From Flavobacteriaceae bacterium (GTDB lineage: Bacteria; Bacteroidota; Bacteroidia; Flavobacteriales; Flavobacteriaceae): a stretch of DNA of 64,000 nt. The notes below the pieces were generated by a model. The model saw only the letters and a list, made by a program, of their open reading frames with translations, was not told the DNA's origin and made no database searches. Positions 54,370 to 63,196 of the stretch are shown here, piece after piece (the stretch's first letter is position 1; each line of letters opens with the position of its first letter). The stretch is from assembly GCA_947446635.1 (NCBI GenBank), contig CANFHF010000004.1, positions 93,658 to 157,657 on the forward strand. Reading direction: 5' to 3'. A program made the translations under genes and the position numbers.

Positions 54370-55437
54370 ATGCAAACTATAAAAGCCAACAATTATCCTA
54401 TTTATTTTAACGAAAAAGGATATGAAGCCTTAAATAAACATTTAAAAGAAAATAGGTATTCCAATCTATTTATAATTGTCGACACCTACACCAATGAATT
54501 TTGCTTGCCTAAATTTTTACCTTATTTAGAAACCGAACTTACCATAGAAATAGTTGAATTTGAAGCTGGGGAACACCATAAAAACATTGAAACTTGTGTG
54601 CAAATTTGGAATGTTTTGACAGAACTTGGCGCCGATAGAAAAAGCCTTGTTCTGAATCTTGGTGGTGGTGTTGTCACTGATCTTGGCGGTTTTGTAGCTT
54701 CAACATTTAAAAGAGGAGTCGATTTTATCCATCTCCCAACCACCTTACTTTCTATGGTAGATGCTTCTGTGGGAGGAAAAACAGGGGTTGACTTAGGGAA
54801 TTTAAAAAATCAAATAGGAGTTATCAATGTACCTCAAATGGTGCTTATTGACACCCAATACCTAGAAACGCTTCCGCAAAATGAAATGCGCTCGGGACTT
54901 GCAGAAATGCTAAAACACGGGTTAATTTATGACGCAGCCTATTGGGAAAAATTCTTGGATTTAAAAGCTATAGATTTTGCCGATTTTGATGAATTGATCT
55001 ACCGTTCTGTTGAAATAAAGAATGAAATCGTAATCCAGGACCCTACCGAAAAGAATATCCGAAAAGCATTAAATTTTGGTCATACACTTGGACATGCCAT
55101 TGAAAGTTATTTCCTTGAAAACGAAAACAAGAAAACGTTATTGCATGGAGAGGCAATTGCCGTAGGAATGATTTTAGAAAGTTATATTTCGCTTGATAAA
55201 AAATTGATTTCCCATAAAGAGTATCTTCAAATAAAAAAGGCAATTAAAACGATTTATGATGATGTGGTTTTTGAAGAAAAGGATATCAAACCCATAATGG
55301 AACTATTGATTCATGATAAAAAAAATGAGTATGGAAACATCAAGTTTGCTTTAATAGAAGGCATTGGGAAAATAAAGATCAATCAATCGGTTGAAAATGA
55401 ATTAATTCTAAAGGCTTTTCAAGACTATAAATCTTAG
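54370..55437 (+). CDS. aroB: 3-Dehydroquinate synthase
   Basis: A 355-residue NAD- and Zn-dependent enzyme of the shikimate pathway that cyclises DAHP. The dinucleotide loop and active-site strands are seen as NLGGGVVTDLGGFVAST near 97-113, PTTLLSMVDASVGGKTGVDL near 122-141 and the metal-ligand segment LNFGHTLGHAIE near 232-243, with HGEAIAVGM after it. Divergent from proline dehydrogenase; no other aro gene is near. Confidence 0.95.
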   Translation: MQTIKANNYPIYFNEKGYEALNKHLKENRYSNLFIIVDTYTNEFCLPKFLPYLETELTIEIVEFEAGEHHKNIETCVQIWNVLTELGADRKSLVLNLGGGVVTDLGGFVASTFKRGVDFIHLPTTLLSMVDASVGGKTGVDLGNLKNQIGVINVPQMVLIDTQYLETLPQNEMRSGLAEMLKHGLIYDAAYWEKFLDLKAIDFADFDELIYRSVEIKNEIVIQDPTEKNIRKALNFGHTLGHAIESYFLENENKKTLLHGEAIAVGMILESYISLDKKLISHKEYLQIKKAIKTIYDDVVFEEKDIKPIMELLIHDKKNEYGNIKFALIEGIGKIKINQSVENELILKAFQDYKS

Positions 55438-55458
55438 AGTTTTTTTTACAAAAAAGGA

Positions 55459-55490
55459 TTGCTTTACGTCTATAATATTTTTTACATTTG
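55459..55490 (+). promoter_or_regulatory. Promoter before the small ORF and speA
   Basis: TTG at 55459-55461, spacer 21, TACATTTG at 55483-55490. The ATG of the small ORF is 5 bases beyond, so that ORF would be leaderless. Confidence 0.6.
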
Positions 55491-55495
55491 CCACA

Positions 55496-55675
55496 ATGAA
55501 AAAAAATCAAAACCAAAGAAATAATAGTTCCATTAAAAACGAAAACAACAACTCTTTCCATAGGATATTGAGTCGTTTTTACACTATTAAAGATAATTTT
55601 TGTTTTGATGTATTTCAATACTTGAAAGCCGATAATGAAAAGCTTCAAATCATATATGCCAACATCAGGGTTTGA
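55496..55675 (+). CDS. 59-residue ORF upstream of speA, possible leader
   Basis: ATG 55496 to TGA 55673-55675, 59 residues. It begins MKKNQNQRNNSSIKNENNN (Asn/Lys-rich) and continues with a more ordinary segment, FCFDVFQYLKADNEKLQIIY. It directly follows a full promoter and ends 48 bases before speA, so it lies within the speA transcript. It has four Arg codons (AGA, AGG, CGT, AGG), scattered rather than in a run. It could be a small protein or an upstream ORF that controls arginine decarboxylase; conservation would decide. Confidence 0.55.
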   Translation: MKKNQNQRNNSSIKNENNNSFHRILSRFYTIKDNFCFDVFQYLKADNEKLQIIYANIRV

Positions 55676-55723
55676 ACGTTAGTTTATTTTAATTAGAATA
55701 CTAACCATTTAAATCCTAAAAAA

Positions 55724-57127
55724 ATGAATACAAAATACTTTGATTTAATAAATCAAACCTATTATTTCCCTCAGGAAGAGTTTACATTAAATAAAGATAA
55801 CCTACAGTTTCATAATATTGACTTAATGAAATTGGTAGAGCAATATGGCACTCCTCTAAAATTTACCTATCTCCCTCAAATCTCTAATAACATTAACAAA
55901 GCCAAAAACTGGTTTCGTAAATCGATGGAGAAAAACAAATATGAGGCAAAATATTTCTACTGTTATTGTACTAAAAGCTCTCATTTTGAATATGTAATGA
56001 ACGAGGCTTTCAAGAACAATATTCATATTGAAACTTCATCTGCTTTTGATATTAATATTGTTGAAAATTTAATGGCTTCCGGCAAAATCAACAAAAGTAC
56101 TTATGTGATTTGCAATGGGTTTAAAAGAGACCAATACATTGAAAATATAGCACGACTTATTAATAATGGCCATAAAAACACCATTCCAATTATTGATAAT
56201 TACGAAGAACTCGATATTTTACAAGATAAAATCAAACGAAAATTCAAAATCGGCATTCGTATTGCCGCCGAAGAAGAGCCAAAATTTGAATTTTATACCT
56301 CTCGACTAGGTATTGGTTACAAAAACATCGTCCAATTCTATAAAAAACAAATTCAAGACAACAAAAAACTGGAACTTAAAATGTTGCACTTTTTTATCAA
56401 TACAGGCATCAATGACAATGCCTATTATTGGAACGAATTGGTTAAATGTATTAAAGTATATGTAGCCTTAAAAAAGGAATGTCCTACGCTTGATGGATTA
56501 AACATTGGTGGTGGTTTTCCTATAAAAAATTCCTTGGCGTTTGAATACGATTACCAATACATGATTGACGAAATTATCAATCAAATCAAGATTGCCTGCG
56601 ATGAAGCTGAAGTGGACGTACCCAATATTTTTACTGAATTTGGGGCTTATACCGTTGGTGAAAGCGGAGGAGCTATTTATCAAATTCTATATCAAAAACA
56701 GCAAAATGATAGGGAAAAATGGAATATGATTGACTCCTCTTTTATAACGACTTTACCAGATACTTGGGCAATTAACAAGCGCTTTATTATGTTGGCCGTA
56801 AATCGGTGGAATGACACTTACGAAAGGGTTTTACTAGGCGGAATGACTTGTGATAGTGATGATTATTACAATTCAGAACAAAATATGAACGCTATTTATT
56901 TACCAAAATACAATAAGGAAAAACCCTTATATATTGGTTTTTTCAACACTGGTGCCTATCAAGAAACTATTGGAGGTTATGGTGGATTACACCACTGTTT
57001 GATCCCCCAACCCAAACATATTTTGATTCATAAAGATGAAAACGGAATACTAGCAACCGAAATTTTCTCTGAACAACAAACGGCAGAAGATGTTTTAAAA
57101 ATATTAGGATACGAAAAAAATAAATAG
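55724..57127 (+). CDS. speA: Arginine decarboxylase (biosynthetic, short form)
   Basis: A 467-residue fold-III PLP decarboxylase. The PLP lysine is in FYCYCTKSSHF near 85-90; the glycine loop GLNIGGGFPIK is near 259-269, and the cysteine motif MTCDSDDYY near 373-381. It converts arginine to agmatine in flavobacterial annotation, and is much shorter than E. coli SpeA. The next genes are the deoxyhypusine synthase-like gene (86 bases on) and the acidic-tailed protein; an agmatinase gene, which I would expect nearby, is not present. Confidence 0.85.
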   Translation: MNTKYFDLINQTYYFPQEEFTLNKDNLQFHNIDLMKLVEQYGTPLKFTYLPQISNNINKAKNWFRKSMEKNKYEAKYFYCYCTKSSHFEYVMNEAFKNNIHIETSSAFDINIVENLMASGKINKSTYVICNGFKRDQYIENIARLINNGHKNTIPIIDNYEELDILQDKIKRKFKIGIRIAAEEEPKFEFYTSRLGIGYKNIVQFYKKQIQDNKKLELKMLHFFINTGINDNAYYWNELVKCIKVYVALKKECPTLDGLNIGGGFPIKNSLAFEYDYQYMIDEIINQIKIACDEAEVDVPNIFTEFGAYTVGESGGAIYQILYQKQQNDREKWNMIDSSFITTLPDTWAINKRFIMLAVNRWNDTYERVLLGGMTCDSDDYYNSEQNMNAIYLPKYNKEKPLYIGFFNTGAYQETIGGYGGLHHCLIPQPKHILIHKDENGILATEIFSEQQTAEDVLKILGYEKNK

Positions 57128-57213
57128 CAAAATATAATTAGTGTGTTTAAAAAATTCGTTAAATTTGAGTATAGCATTCAATATTTCGAATTTAAAATAT
57201 TTAAATTTTAAAA

Positions 57214-58185
57214 ATGGGTAAAGGACCAATAAGTCAATTTATTGAAAAGCATTATTTGCATTTTAACTCCGCATCATTAGTGGATGCCGCAAAAGCATAC
57301 GAACAACAATTAGCCAATGGGGCAAAAATGATGGTTAGTATGGCCGGCGCAATGAGCACGGCTGAAATCGGGAAGATTTTTTCCGAAATAATTCGTCAGG
57401 ATAAAGTTCAAATTATCTCGTGTACAGGGGCAAATCTTGAGGAAGATATTATGAATTTGGTAGCACATTCTCACTACGAAAGAGTACCCAATTACCGCGA
57501 TTTGACACCACAAGACGAATGGGAGCTATTGGAAAGAGGCTTAAACCGGGTTACCGATACTTGTATCCCAGAACATGAAGCGTTCCGTCGTTTACAAAAA
57601 CATATTTACAAAATTTGGAAAGATGCTGATGATAAGGGAGAACGCTATTTCCCACATGAATTCATGTATAAAATGTTGCTTTCGGGAGTACTTGAGGAAT
57701 ATTACGAAATTGACCTAAAAGATAGTTGGATGTATGCTGCAGCAGAGAAAAACTTACCTATTATCGTACCTGGATGGGAAGATAGTACTATGGGTAATAT
57801 TTTTGCTTCGTATGTAATAAAAGGAGAACTGAAGGCATCTACAATGAAATCGGGCATAGAATATATGGTATTCTTATCCGATTGGTATCCAAAAAATAGT
57901 GCCAATGGGGTTGGTTTCTTCCAGATTGGAGGAGGAATAGCTGGAGATTTCCCTATTTGTGTTGTTCCAATGTTGTATCAAGATATGGAAATGCATGACA
58001 TCCCTTTTTGGAGTTATTTTTGCCAAATTTCAGACTCTACAACCAGTTATGGATCTTATTCTGGAGCCGTTCCAAATGAAAAAATCACTTGGGGAAAATT
58101 AGACATCAAAACCCCTAAATTTATTATAGAGTCGGACGCTACTATCGTTGCTCCATTAATTTTTGCTTATTTGTTAGATTTATAA
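57214..58185 (+). CDS. Deoxyhypusine synthase family protein
   Basis: A 323-residue homologue of deoxyhypusine synthase, which in eukaryotes transfers the aminobutyl group of spermidine to a lysine of eIF5A. The NAD-binding helices (MMVSMAGAMSTAEIGKIF near 39-56, ISCTGANLEEDI near 69-80) and the catalytic lysine K295 (WGK) are present, and SDATIVAPLIFAY closes the protein. Bacteria lack eIF5A, so the substrate is different: homospermidine-type chemistry or modification of another protein. It follows speA by 86 bases and precedes the acidic-tailed gene by 9, so the three form an operon. Confidence 0.88.
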   Translation: MGKGPISQFIEKHYLHFNSASLVDAAKAYEQQLANGAKMMVSMAGAMSTAEIGKIFSEIIRQDKVQIISCTGANLEEDIMNLVAHSHYERVPNYRDLTPQDEWELLERGLNRVTDTCIPEHEAFRRLQKHIYKIWKDADDKGERYFPHEFMYKMLLSGVLEEYYEIDLKDSWMYAAAEKNLPIIVPGWEDSTMGNIFASYVIKGELKASTMKSGIEYMVFLSDWYPKNSANGVGFFQIGGGIAGDFPICVVPMLYQDMEMHDIPFWSYFCQISDSTTSYGSYSGAVPNEKITWGKLDIKTPKFIIESDATIVAPLIFAYLLDL

Positions 58186-58194
58186 AATAATTTT

Positions 58195-58611
58195 ATGAAA
58201 AGAGTAATTGTAGACTACGCCAAACTAACTCATGAAATTTTAAACCTGCTAGTTGATCGATTTCCAGATGGCTATGATGATTCAAGCATTGTCAAGTTTA
58301 GAAATTCCCAAAATGAATTGGTAGAAGCTGTTGAGGTGCGTACTGACGAAACCATTTATTTGGTAAAAGTAAGCACCAAACTTGCTGATAGGATTGAAAA
58401 TTATGATGAAGATGATGAAATTACCAATTTCATTGTCCCTATTGCACCAGTAAATGGACTAGATGACGATGACGATGACGACGATGATAGTCTAGACAAA
58501 CCCGACTTTAAAGATGATGATGCAGATTCAAATGAAGAGGATGACGATGACGATGAAGAAGAGGATCTAAATGAAACCGATTTAGCTGACGTTGAAGAGG
58601 AAGAAGATTGA
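58195..58611 (+). CDS. Small protein with long acidic tail
   Basis: 138 residues: a folded N-terminal part of about 85 (MKRVIVDYAKLTHEILNLL ... DETIYLVKVSTKL) followed by a tail of Asp/Glu, including nine Asp in a row. The start is 9 bases after the deoxyhypusine synthase-like gene, so co-translation is likely. Similar flavobacterial proteins are sometimes labelled 'DNA primase', an assignment that I see no basis for. A polyanionic tail next to polyamine genes could bind polyamines or basic proteins; that is only a suggestion. Confidence 0.8.
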   Translation: MKRVIVDYAKLTHEILNLLVDRFPDGYDDSSIVKFRNSQNELVEAVEVRTDETIYLVKVSTKLADRIENYDEDDEITNFIVPIAPVNGLDDDDDDDDDSLDKPDFKDDDADSNEEDDDDDEEEDLNETDLADVEEEED

Positions 58612-58630
58612 ATCAATTTTTATCATATTA

Positions 58631-58672
58631 TTACAAAAAAAAGAAACTCAATTGAGTTTCTTTTTTTTGTAA
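58631..58672. terminator. Bidirectional terminator, perfect 42-base inverted repeat
   Basis: 58631-58651 is the exact reverse complement of 58652-58672, with A8 and T8 tracts inside the arms. It serves both the speA operon (plus) and ppc (minus), which converge here. Confidence 0.92.
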
Positions 58673-58683
58673 TAAAACAGGAA

Positions 58684-61269
58684 TTAAGCTGAATTTCTAC
58701 TAGCGTTTGTATTTCCAAATAGAGAACGTGTTACAATCTTTTCATAAGTTTTAATGAGTCCTAAATCTGGATTTTGCTCCTTGTTCAACTCGTTAATTCT
58801 CAATAAAGCATATTGTTGTATTGTTAACAATGGTAGAACAATACGTTCTCTTATATCAATAGATGCTTTTCCGTCAGGGTAATTTTCCATCAATTCTTTA
58901 TGCCCTGCAATTTTCAACAACAATCGTTTTGTTTCCAAAAACTCATCATAAATAATTTGCCAAAAAGCGCCAAATTCAGGATCGGTTTTCATGTAAGCAG
59001 TCAAAGGAAAAAATGATTTTGCCAAAGACATCATACTATTCTCTAAAAGGGTTTTAAAAAATAAAGAGTTATTATATAAATCTTGGACATTATCCCATTG
59101 GTCAGTATCCTCAAAATGTTTGAGCGCCGAACCTACACCGAAAAAACCAGGAACATTCTGTTTCAATTGACTCCACGACCCCACGAATGGAATGGCTCTC
59201 AAATCGGCGAAATCTAACTTTTCAGACCTGCTCCTTTTTGATGGACGGCTACCAATGTTCGTTTTGGCATAATATTTCAAAGTACTCATCTGCTCCAAAT
59301 AAGGAATGAATTTAGGATGATTCTTAAAACTCAAATACTTCTGGTATCCTAATTCTGCCAGTTGGTCTAAAATAGCGGACTCCTCTTTGGTTAATTCGTT
59401 TTTACCTTTGCTAAAAACTTGATTGGTTACTCCAGCACTTAACAAATTTTCTAAATTAAAACGACAGGAATCTAAAGTGCCAAAATTAGAACTTATAGTT
59501 TGCCCTTGAACAGTAACCTGAATCTCATTATTTTCAATTTTAGGACCTAATGAAGCATAGAATTTATGCGTTTTACCACCGCCACGTGCTGGTGGTCCAC
59601 CACGACCATCAAAGAAAATTGCATGTATTCCATATTTTCTTGACATAGTGGTAAGTTGTTCTTTGGCTTTATATATACTCCAATTGGCCATTAGATAACC
59701 ACCATCTTTTGTGCCATCAGAAAAGCCAAGCATAATGGTTTGCTTGTTATTTCTATTGGTTAGATGTTTGGCATAAGCTGGATTGGTATAGAGTTTTTCC
59801 ATAATAACATGGGCATTCTGTAAATCATCAACCGATTCGAACAATGGAATAATATCTACTGACAAATCCTCCCAATTATTTAAATGGAAGAGCGCAAAAG
59901 TTTCCATTACATTCAAGGCACTTTCATTATTACTAATGATATATCTGTCGGCACCGGATTCTCCGTTTGTGGCTTGGATTTTTTTTATAGCCTGGATGGA
60001 TTCTAAAGTTGATTTTGTTATTTCATTATCAAACGCATTGGCATCAAGATTTCCCTTAACATTCGACAATACTTCAAACTTTTCAGCTTCAGTTAATTGA
60101 AAATAATTTTCTGGAAAAACCTTAGAACCACTAGATAAATAAAATTTAACTACATCTTCAAAAACAGTGTCGTGTATTTTACTGTTTTGGCGAATATCTA
60201 AAGATGCAAAATGAAATCCAAATAAATTCACCTTAATCAATAAAGCATCTAATTCTTCTAAATATAAAGATTGGTGTTGCTCTACTATAATAGTTTTTAT
60301 TTTAATTAATTGTGTTTTAAATTCCTCAAGGGTAATGTATATCTCGCCTTTTGAATAAAAAACAGAACGATACAATTTATATTCCAATTCAGCTACCAAA
60401 ACATCAACTTCAAAAAAGGTCAATTTTCTTTTTAAACTTCTCATTTCGATATAATAACATTTCAATATCGAATGACGAAGACGATCCGCAACCTTTAGTG
60501 TGATTTCAGTAGTGACAAACGGATTCCCATCGCGGTCGCCACCTGGCCAAAAGCCTAGTTTTATCAGTTGATTCTGGATTGATTGTCCATCAAAAACATT
60601 CTTTTGAAGGTAATGAACCATTTCACCTGAAGTTTCGTAAAAAACATTTTCTAAATACCATATCAAACTTACCGCCTCATCATAAGGATTTGGCTTTTCG
60701 TTTTGGATAAAAGGTGTTTTTCCTAGCTGCGCCAATAATTGTTTAATCTCAAGTAAATCGTTTTTACGAATAGCGTCTGTTAAATCATTAATAATACCCA
60801 AAACTGCCCCAGGATAAAATTGGGTTGGATGAGCCGTCAAAACAGTTCGTACATTGAAATTTTCAAGGAATTCGATCAATTCCTCTTTTCTATTTTTGGC
60901 CTCTGATTTTTCTTTAATGTCTCGCAACGACCCCCTTCCTTCGATATTGTTCACGACCGGAAAAGCAGCATCTTCAATGGCGTCAAAAAGCACAATTTGA
61001 CGTTCTATATATTGAATAAAACGAAACATCAAATCAATTTTTTCTTTTTCGGATGCGCTATGTAAATATTTCTTGGCAAAAAAATCAAGAATTTCTTTAG
61101 GCGTTTCCTGTTTTTTGAAACCATTGTCGCATACATCTGTAAATAAAGGAAGTAGTGCCCCAGTATTGTCTATGGAGTCAAAGGGCAGTGTGATAAATAC
61201 ACTGTTGTAGATATTATATTTAGAAAGAACCTCTTGATTAAAACGTTCAATTTTTGGAAGCGTATACAT
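58684..61269 (-). CDS. ppc: Phosphoenolpyruvate carboxylase
   Basis: An 861-residue enzyme that carboxylates PEP to oxaloacetate. The motifs TAHPTQ (catalytic His, near 145), GGDRDGNPFV near 244-253 and GRGGPPARGGG near 560-570 are present, and the C-terminus ends NTNASRNSA, close to the usual NTG. It converges with the speA operon at a palindromic terminator. A -7 box 5 bases upstream of the ATG implies a leaderless transcript. Confidence 0.96.
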   Translation of the reverse strand: MYTLPKIERFNQEVLSKYNIYNSVFITLPFDSIDNTGALLPLFTDVCDNGFKKQETPKEILDFFAKKYLHSASEKEKIDLMFRFIQYIERQIVLFDAIEDAAFPVVNNIEGRGSLRDIKEKSEAKNRKEELIEFLENFNVRTVLTAHPTQFYPGAVLGIINDLTDAIRKNDLLEIKQLLAQLGKTPFIQNEKPNPYDEAVSLIWYLENVFYETSGEMVHYLQKNVFDGQSIQNQLIKLGFWPGGDRDGNPFVTTEITLKVADRLRHSILKCYYIEMRSLKRKLTFFEVDVLVAELEYKLYRSVFYSKGEIYITLEEFKTQLIKIKTIIVEQHQSLYLEELDALLIKVNLFGFHFASLDIRQNSKIHDTVFEDVVKFYLSSGSKVFPENYFQLTEAEKFEVLSNVKGNLDANAFDNEITKSTLESIQAIKKIQATNGESGADRYIISNNESALNVMETFALFHLNNWEDLSVDIIPLFESVDDLQNAHVIMEKLYTNPAYAKHLTNRNNKQTIMLGFSDGTKDGGYLMANWSIYKAKEQLTTMSRKYGIHAIFFDGRGGPPARGGGKTHKFYASLGPKIENNEIQVTVQGQTISSNFGTLDSCRFNLENLLSAGVTNQVFSKGKNELTKEESAILDQLAELGYQKYLSFKNHPKFIPYLEQMSTLKYYAKTNIGSRPSKRSRSEKLDFADLRAIPFVGSWSQLKQNVPGFFGVGSALKHFEDTDQWDNVQDLYNNSLFFKTLLENSMMSLAKSFFPLTAYMKTDPEFGAFWQIIYDEFLETKRLLLKIAGHKELMENYPDGKASIDIRERIVLPLLTIQQYALLRINELNKEQNPDLGLIKTYEKIVTRSLFGNTNASRNSA

Positions 61270-61274
61270 GATGG

Positions 61275-61282
61275 CAAAATTA
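61275..61282 (-). promoter_or_regulatory. Promoter -7 box for ppc
   Basis: TAATTTTG on the minus strand, only 5 bases upstream of the ppc ATG. Confidence 0.5.
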
Positions 61283-61304
61283 ATTAAAATTGGTAATAGT
61301 TAGT

Positions 61305-61335
61305 CAAAAAAAAACCTCAAGAAATCACTTGAGGC
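61305..61335 (-). terminator. Terminator of the Lrp-type gene
   Basis: CCTCAAG (61315-61321) pairs with CTTGAGG (61328-61334) around 6 bases; a T run follows on the minus strand. Confidence 0.88.
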
Positions 61336-61362
61336 TATATTTATAATAAGCTTTCAAGTGAA

Positions 61363-61842
61363 TTACATGTTCTTAAAAATAGTATGCATCAATCGCTTTT
61401 TGTCATTTATACTTTCTTCTAATGAAATCATAGTTTCTGTTCTATAAACACCATCAATATCATCAATCATAAATATTACATCCTTTGCATGTTTAGTATC
61501 TTTAGCTCTAATCTTGCAAAAAATATTAAATTTTCCAGTTGTTACTGAAGCTACTGTTACATATGGAATCTCATTGATTCGCTGCAAAACAAATTTGGTT
61601 TGTGAAGTGTTATTAAGAAAAACCCCCACGTATGCGATAAAGGAATAGTCTAACTTATCATAATCAAGTACTAATGATGACCCCATAATGATTCCTGCGT
61701 CTTCCATCTTTTTCACCCTAACATGCACCGTTCCGGCAGAAATTAATAATTTCTTTGCAATATCTGTGAATGGAATTCGGGTATTGTCTATTAACATATC
61801 CAATATCTGGTGATCTACCTCATCTAATCGAAACTTACTCAT
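61363..61842 (-). CDS. Lrp/AsnC-family transcription regulator
   Basis: A 159-residue regulator: N-terminal helix-turn-helix (DEVDHQILDMLIDNTRIPFTDIAKKLLISAGTVHVRVKKME, in pieces at 6-47) and C-terminal RAM ligand-binding domain. Such proteins bind an amino acid and form octamers. Target genes are unknown; the neighbours on either side are ppc and an M14 peptidase. Confidence 0.93.
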   Translation of the reverse strand: MSKFRLDEVDHQILDMLIDNTRIPFTDIAKKLLISAGTVHVRVKKMEDAGIIMGSSLVLDYDKLDYSFIAYVGVFLNNTSQTKFVLQRINEIPYVTVASVTTGKFNIFCKIRAKDTKHAKDVIFMIDDIDGVYRTETMISLEESINDKKRLMHTIFKNM

Positions 61843-61909
61843 GCTATCTTTATATTAATATTATTAGTTACTTAAGCAAAAATGTATAATCTACAGTGTG
61901 TGTTTTTTT

Positions 61910-63064
61910 TTAATTTAACATTGAACCATTTACAAAACAAACCTTATAATCTAAATTAAAATCGGCTTTTTGATTCAATTTGGGAAAATCACCATATGCA
62001 TCATGGTATAAAGCCTCATTACCATTATATTCTACATGTCCTGAATAATTCTCTAAATCTCCGATTTCAACAATATAAGCGTTAAAACAAACTTTATCGT
62101 CTATTAACTCCTCCTTGTATTGAGCAGCAAAATTGGTGATTATTTCAATACCATCATAATTTAATTTGATATTTTTATAAATAAAATCATAAAAAACGAC
62201 TTTATTTTGAATAATAATCATGTAATCATCAATTTTACTAACAACTATATCGTTATCGGTTATTATTTGCAAACTTAAAATCAATGCCATAAAAACATAT
62301 TTTCGAGTTTCTTCTCTAAGATAATCATTCGGAAAATGACCCGCCTCAAATAACACGGTAGGCACTCCCAAAGATTGAAAAGTATCTCCAATACAATTGA
62401 TATTAAACGAATCGTCAAAACGACCTACTTGACCCGGAATATATTGCTGCAAAACCGTGTTTATCCCAGCAATCAGGTTGATGGCCTTTAGTCTCGATTG
62501 ATTTATTTCCCGAGCTTCATTATAAGCTGGCGCTAAAAAAGAAAGTGTTGCTGGTTTGCCTGTATTTCCAACTCCAAATATGGTACGTTGGTCATGAAGG
62601 TTATAACAATAATCAGGTTTAAAATTATCAAAAACCTCTCGTAAAACATTACTTTCTGGTTGTGATAAGTTCTGAGAATCCCGATTTAGATCGACTTTGT
62701 TGGCATTTTCACGGGTGTAAAGTTTTGCCCCGTCAGGATTCAACATAGGAATAAAACAAAAAGTAAAAGTACTAAGAAGTTCACGCGCTAAAACCGAATC
62801 ACTATTTAACACATTAAAAAGATCAAAAAGGGCTTTGGTAGTTGTGCTTTCATTTCCGTGCATTTGAGACCAAAGCAAAATTTTTGTACTTCCATTTCCA
62901 ATTTGGTATCGATAAATTGGATTGTTAAGTACCGATTTTCCAATAATTTTTACTTGATTATTGGTATTCCATTTATTCAATAAAGGTTCGATTGAATCCA
63001 AAGTAATATAACGACCAAGCAATGATGATTCTTTATATTGGCTGAATAATTGTTCTAAATTCAT
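61910..63064 (-). CDS. M14-family metallocarboxypeptidase-like protein
   Basis: A 384-residue zinc peptidase domain protein. The zinc ligands are in SQMHGNES (H and E, near 71-76) and the later NLHDQRT (near 156); the catalytic Glu is probably in LFEAGHFPND near 242-246. The ATG at 63064 (MNLEQLFSQYKES) is chosen because a consensus -7 box lies 20 bases upstream; the open frame extends to 63121. There is no signal peptide, so it is cytoplasmic. Substrate unknown: peptide or N-acyl amide. Confidence 0.85.
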   Translation of the reverse strand: MNLEQLFSQYKESSLLGRYITLDSIEPLLNKWNTNNQVKIIGKSVLNNPIYRYQIGNGSTKILLWSQMHGNESTTTKALFDLFNVLNSDSVLARELLSTFTFCFIPMLNPDGAKLYTRENANKVDLNRDSQNLSQPESNVLREVFDNFKPDYCYNLHDQRTIFGVGNTGKPATLSFLAPAYNEAREINQSRLKAINLIAGINTVLQQYIPGQVGRFDDSFNINCIGDTFQSLGVPTVLFEAGHFPNDYLREETRKYVFMALILSLQIITDNDIVVSKIDDYMIIIQNKVVFYDFIYKNIKLNYDGIEIITNFAAQYKEELIDDKVCFNAYIVEIGDLENYSGHVEYNGNEALYHDAYGDFPKLNQKADFNLDYKVCFVNGSMLN

Positions 63065-63083
63065 ATCGCATTTTTTTAATTCA

Positions 63084-63091
63084 CAAAAGTA
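63084..63091 (-). promoter_or_regulatory. Promoter -7 box for the M14 peptidase gene
   Basis: TACTTTTG on the minus strand, 19 bases before the start chosen for the peptidase. Confidence 0.55.
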
Positions 63092-63196
63092 AACATCTTT
63101 GCATTTACTTTTGTAAAACAATTAAATTTAATAATGGCAGACGTTTTAAGACTTTAACTAGCCTGAAAAATTGTTTGAATATTGTATTTGAAATAA

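Noticed and set aside
58401..58616. Serine-rich frame opposite the acidic-tailed gene
   Set aside because: It is the antisense of Asp/Glu codon repeats (GAT/GAC/GAA give Ser/Phe codons).
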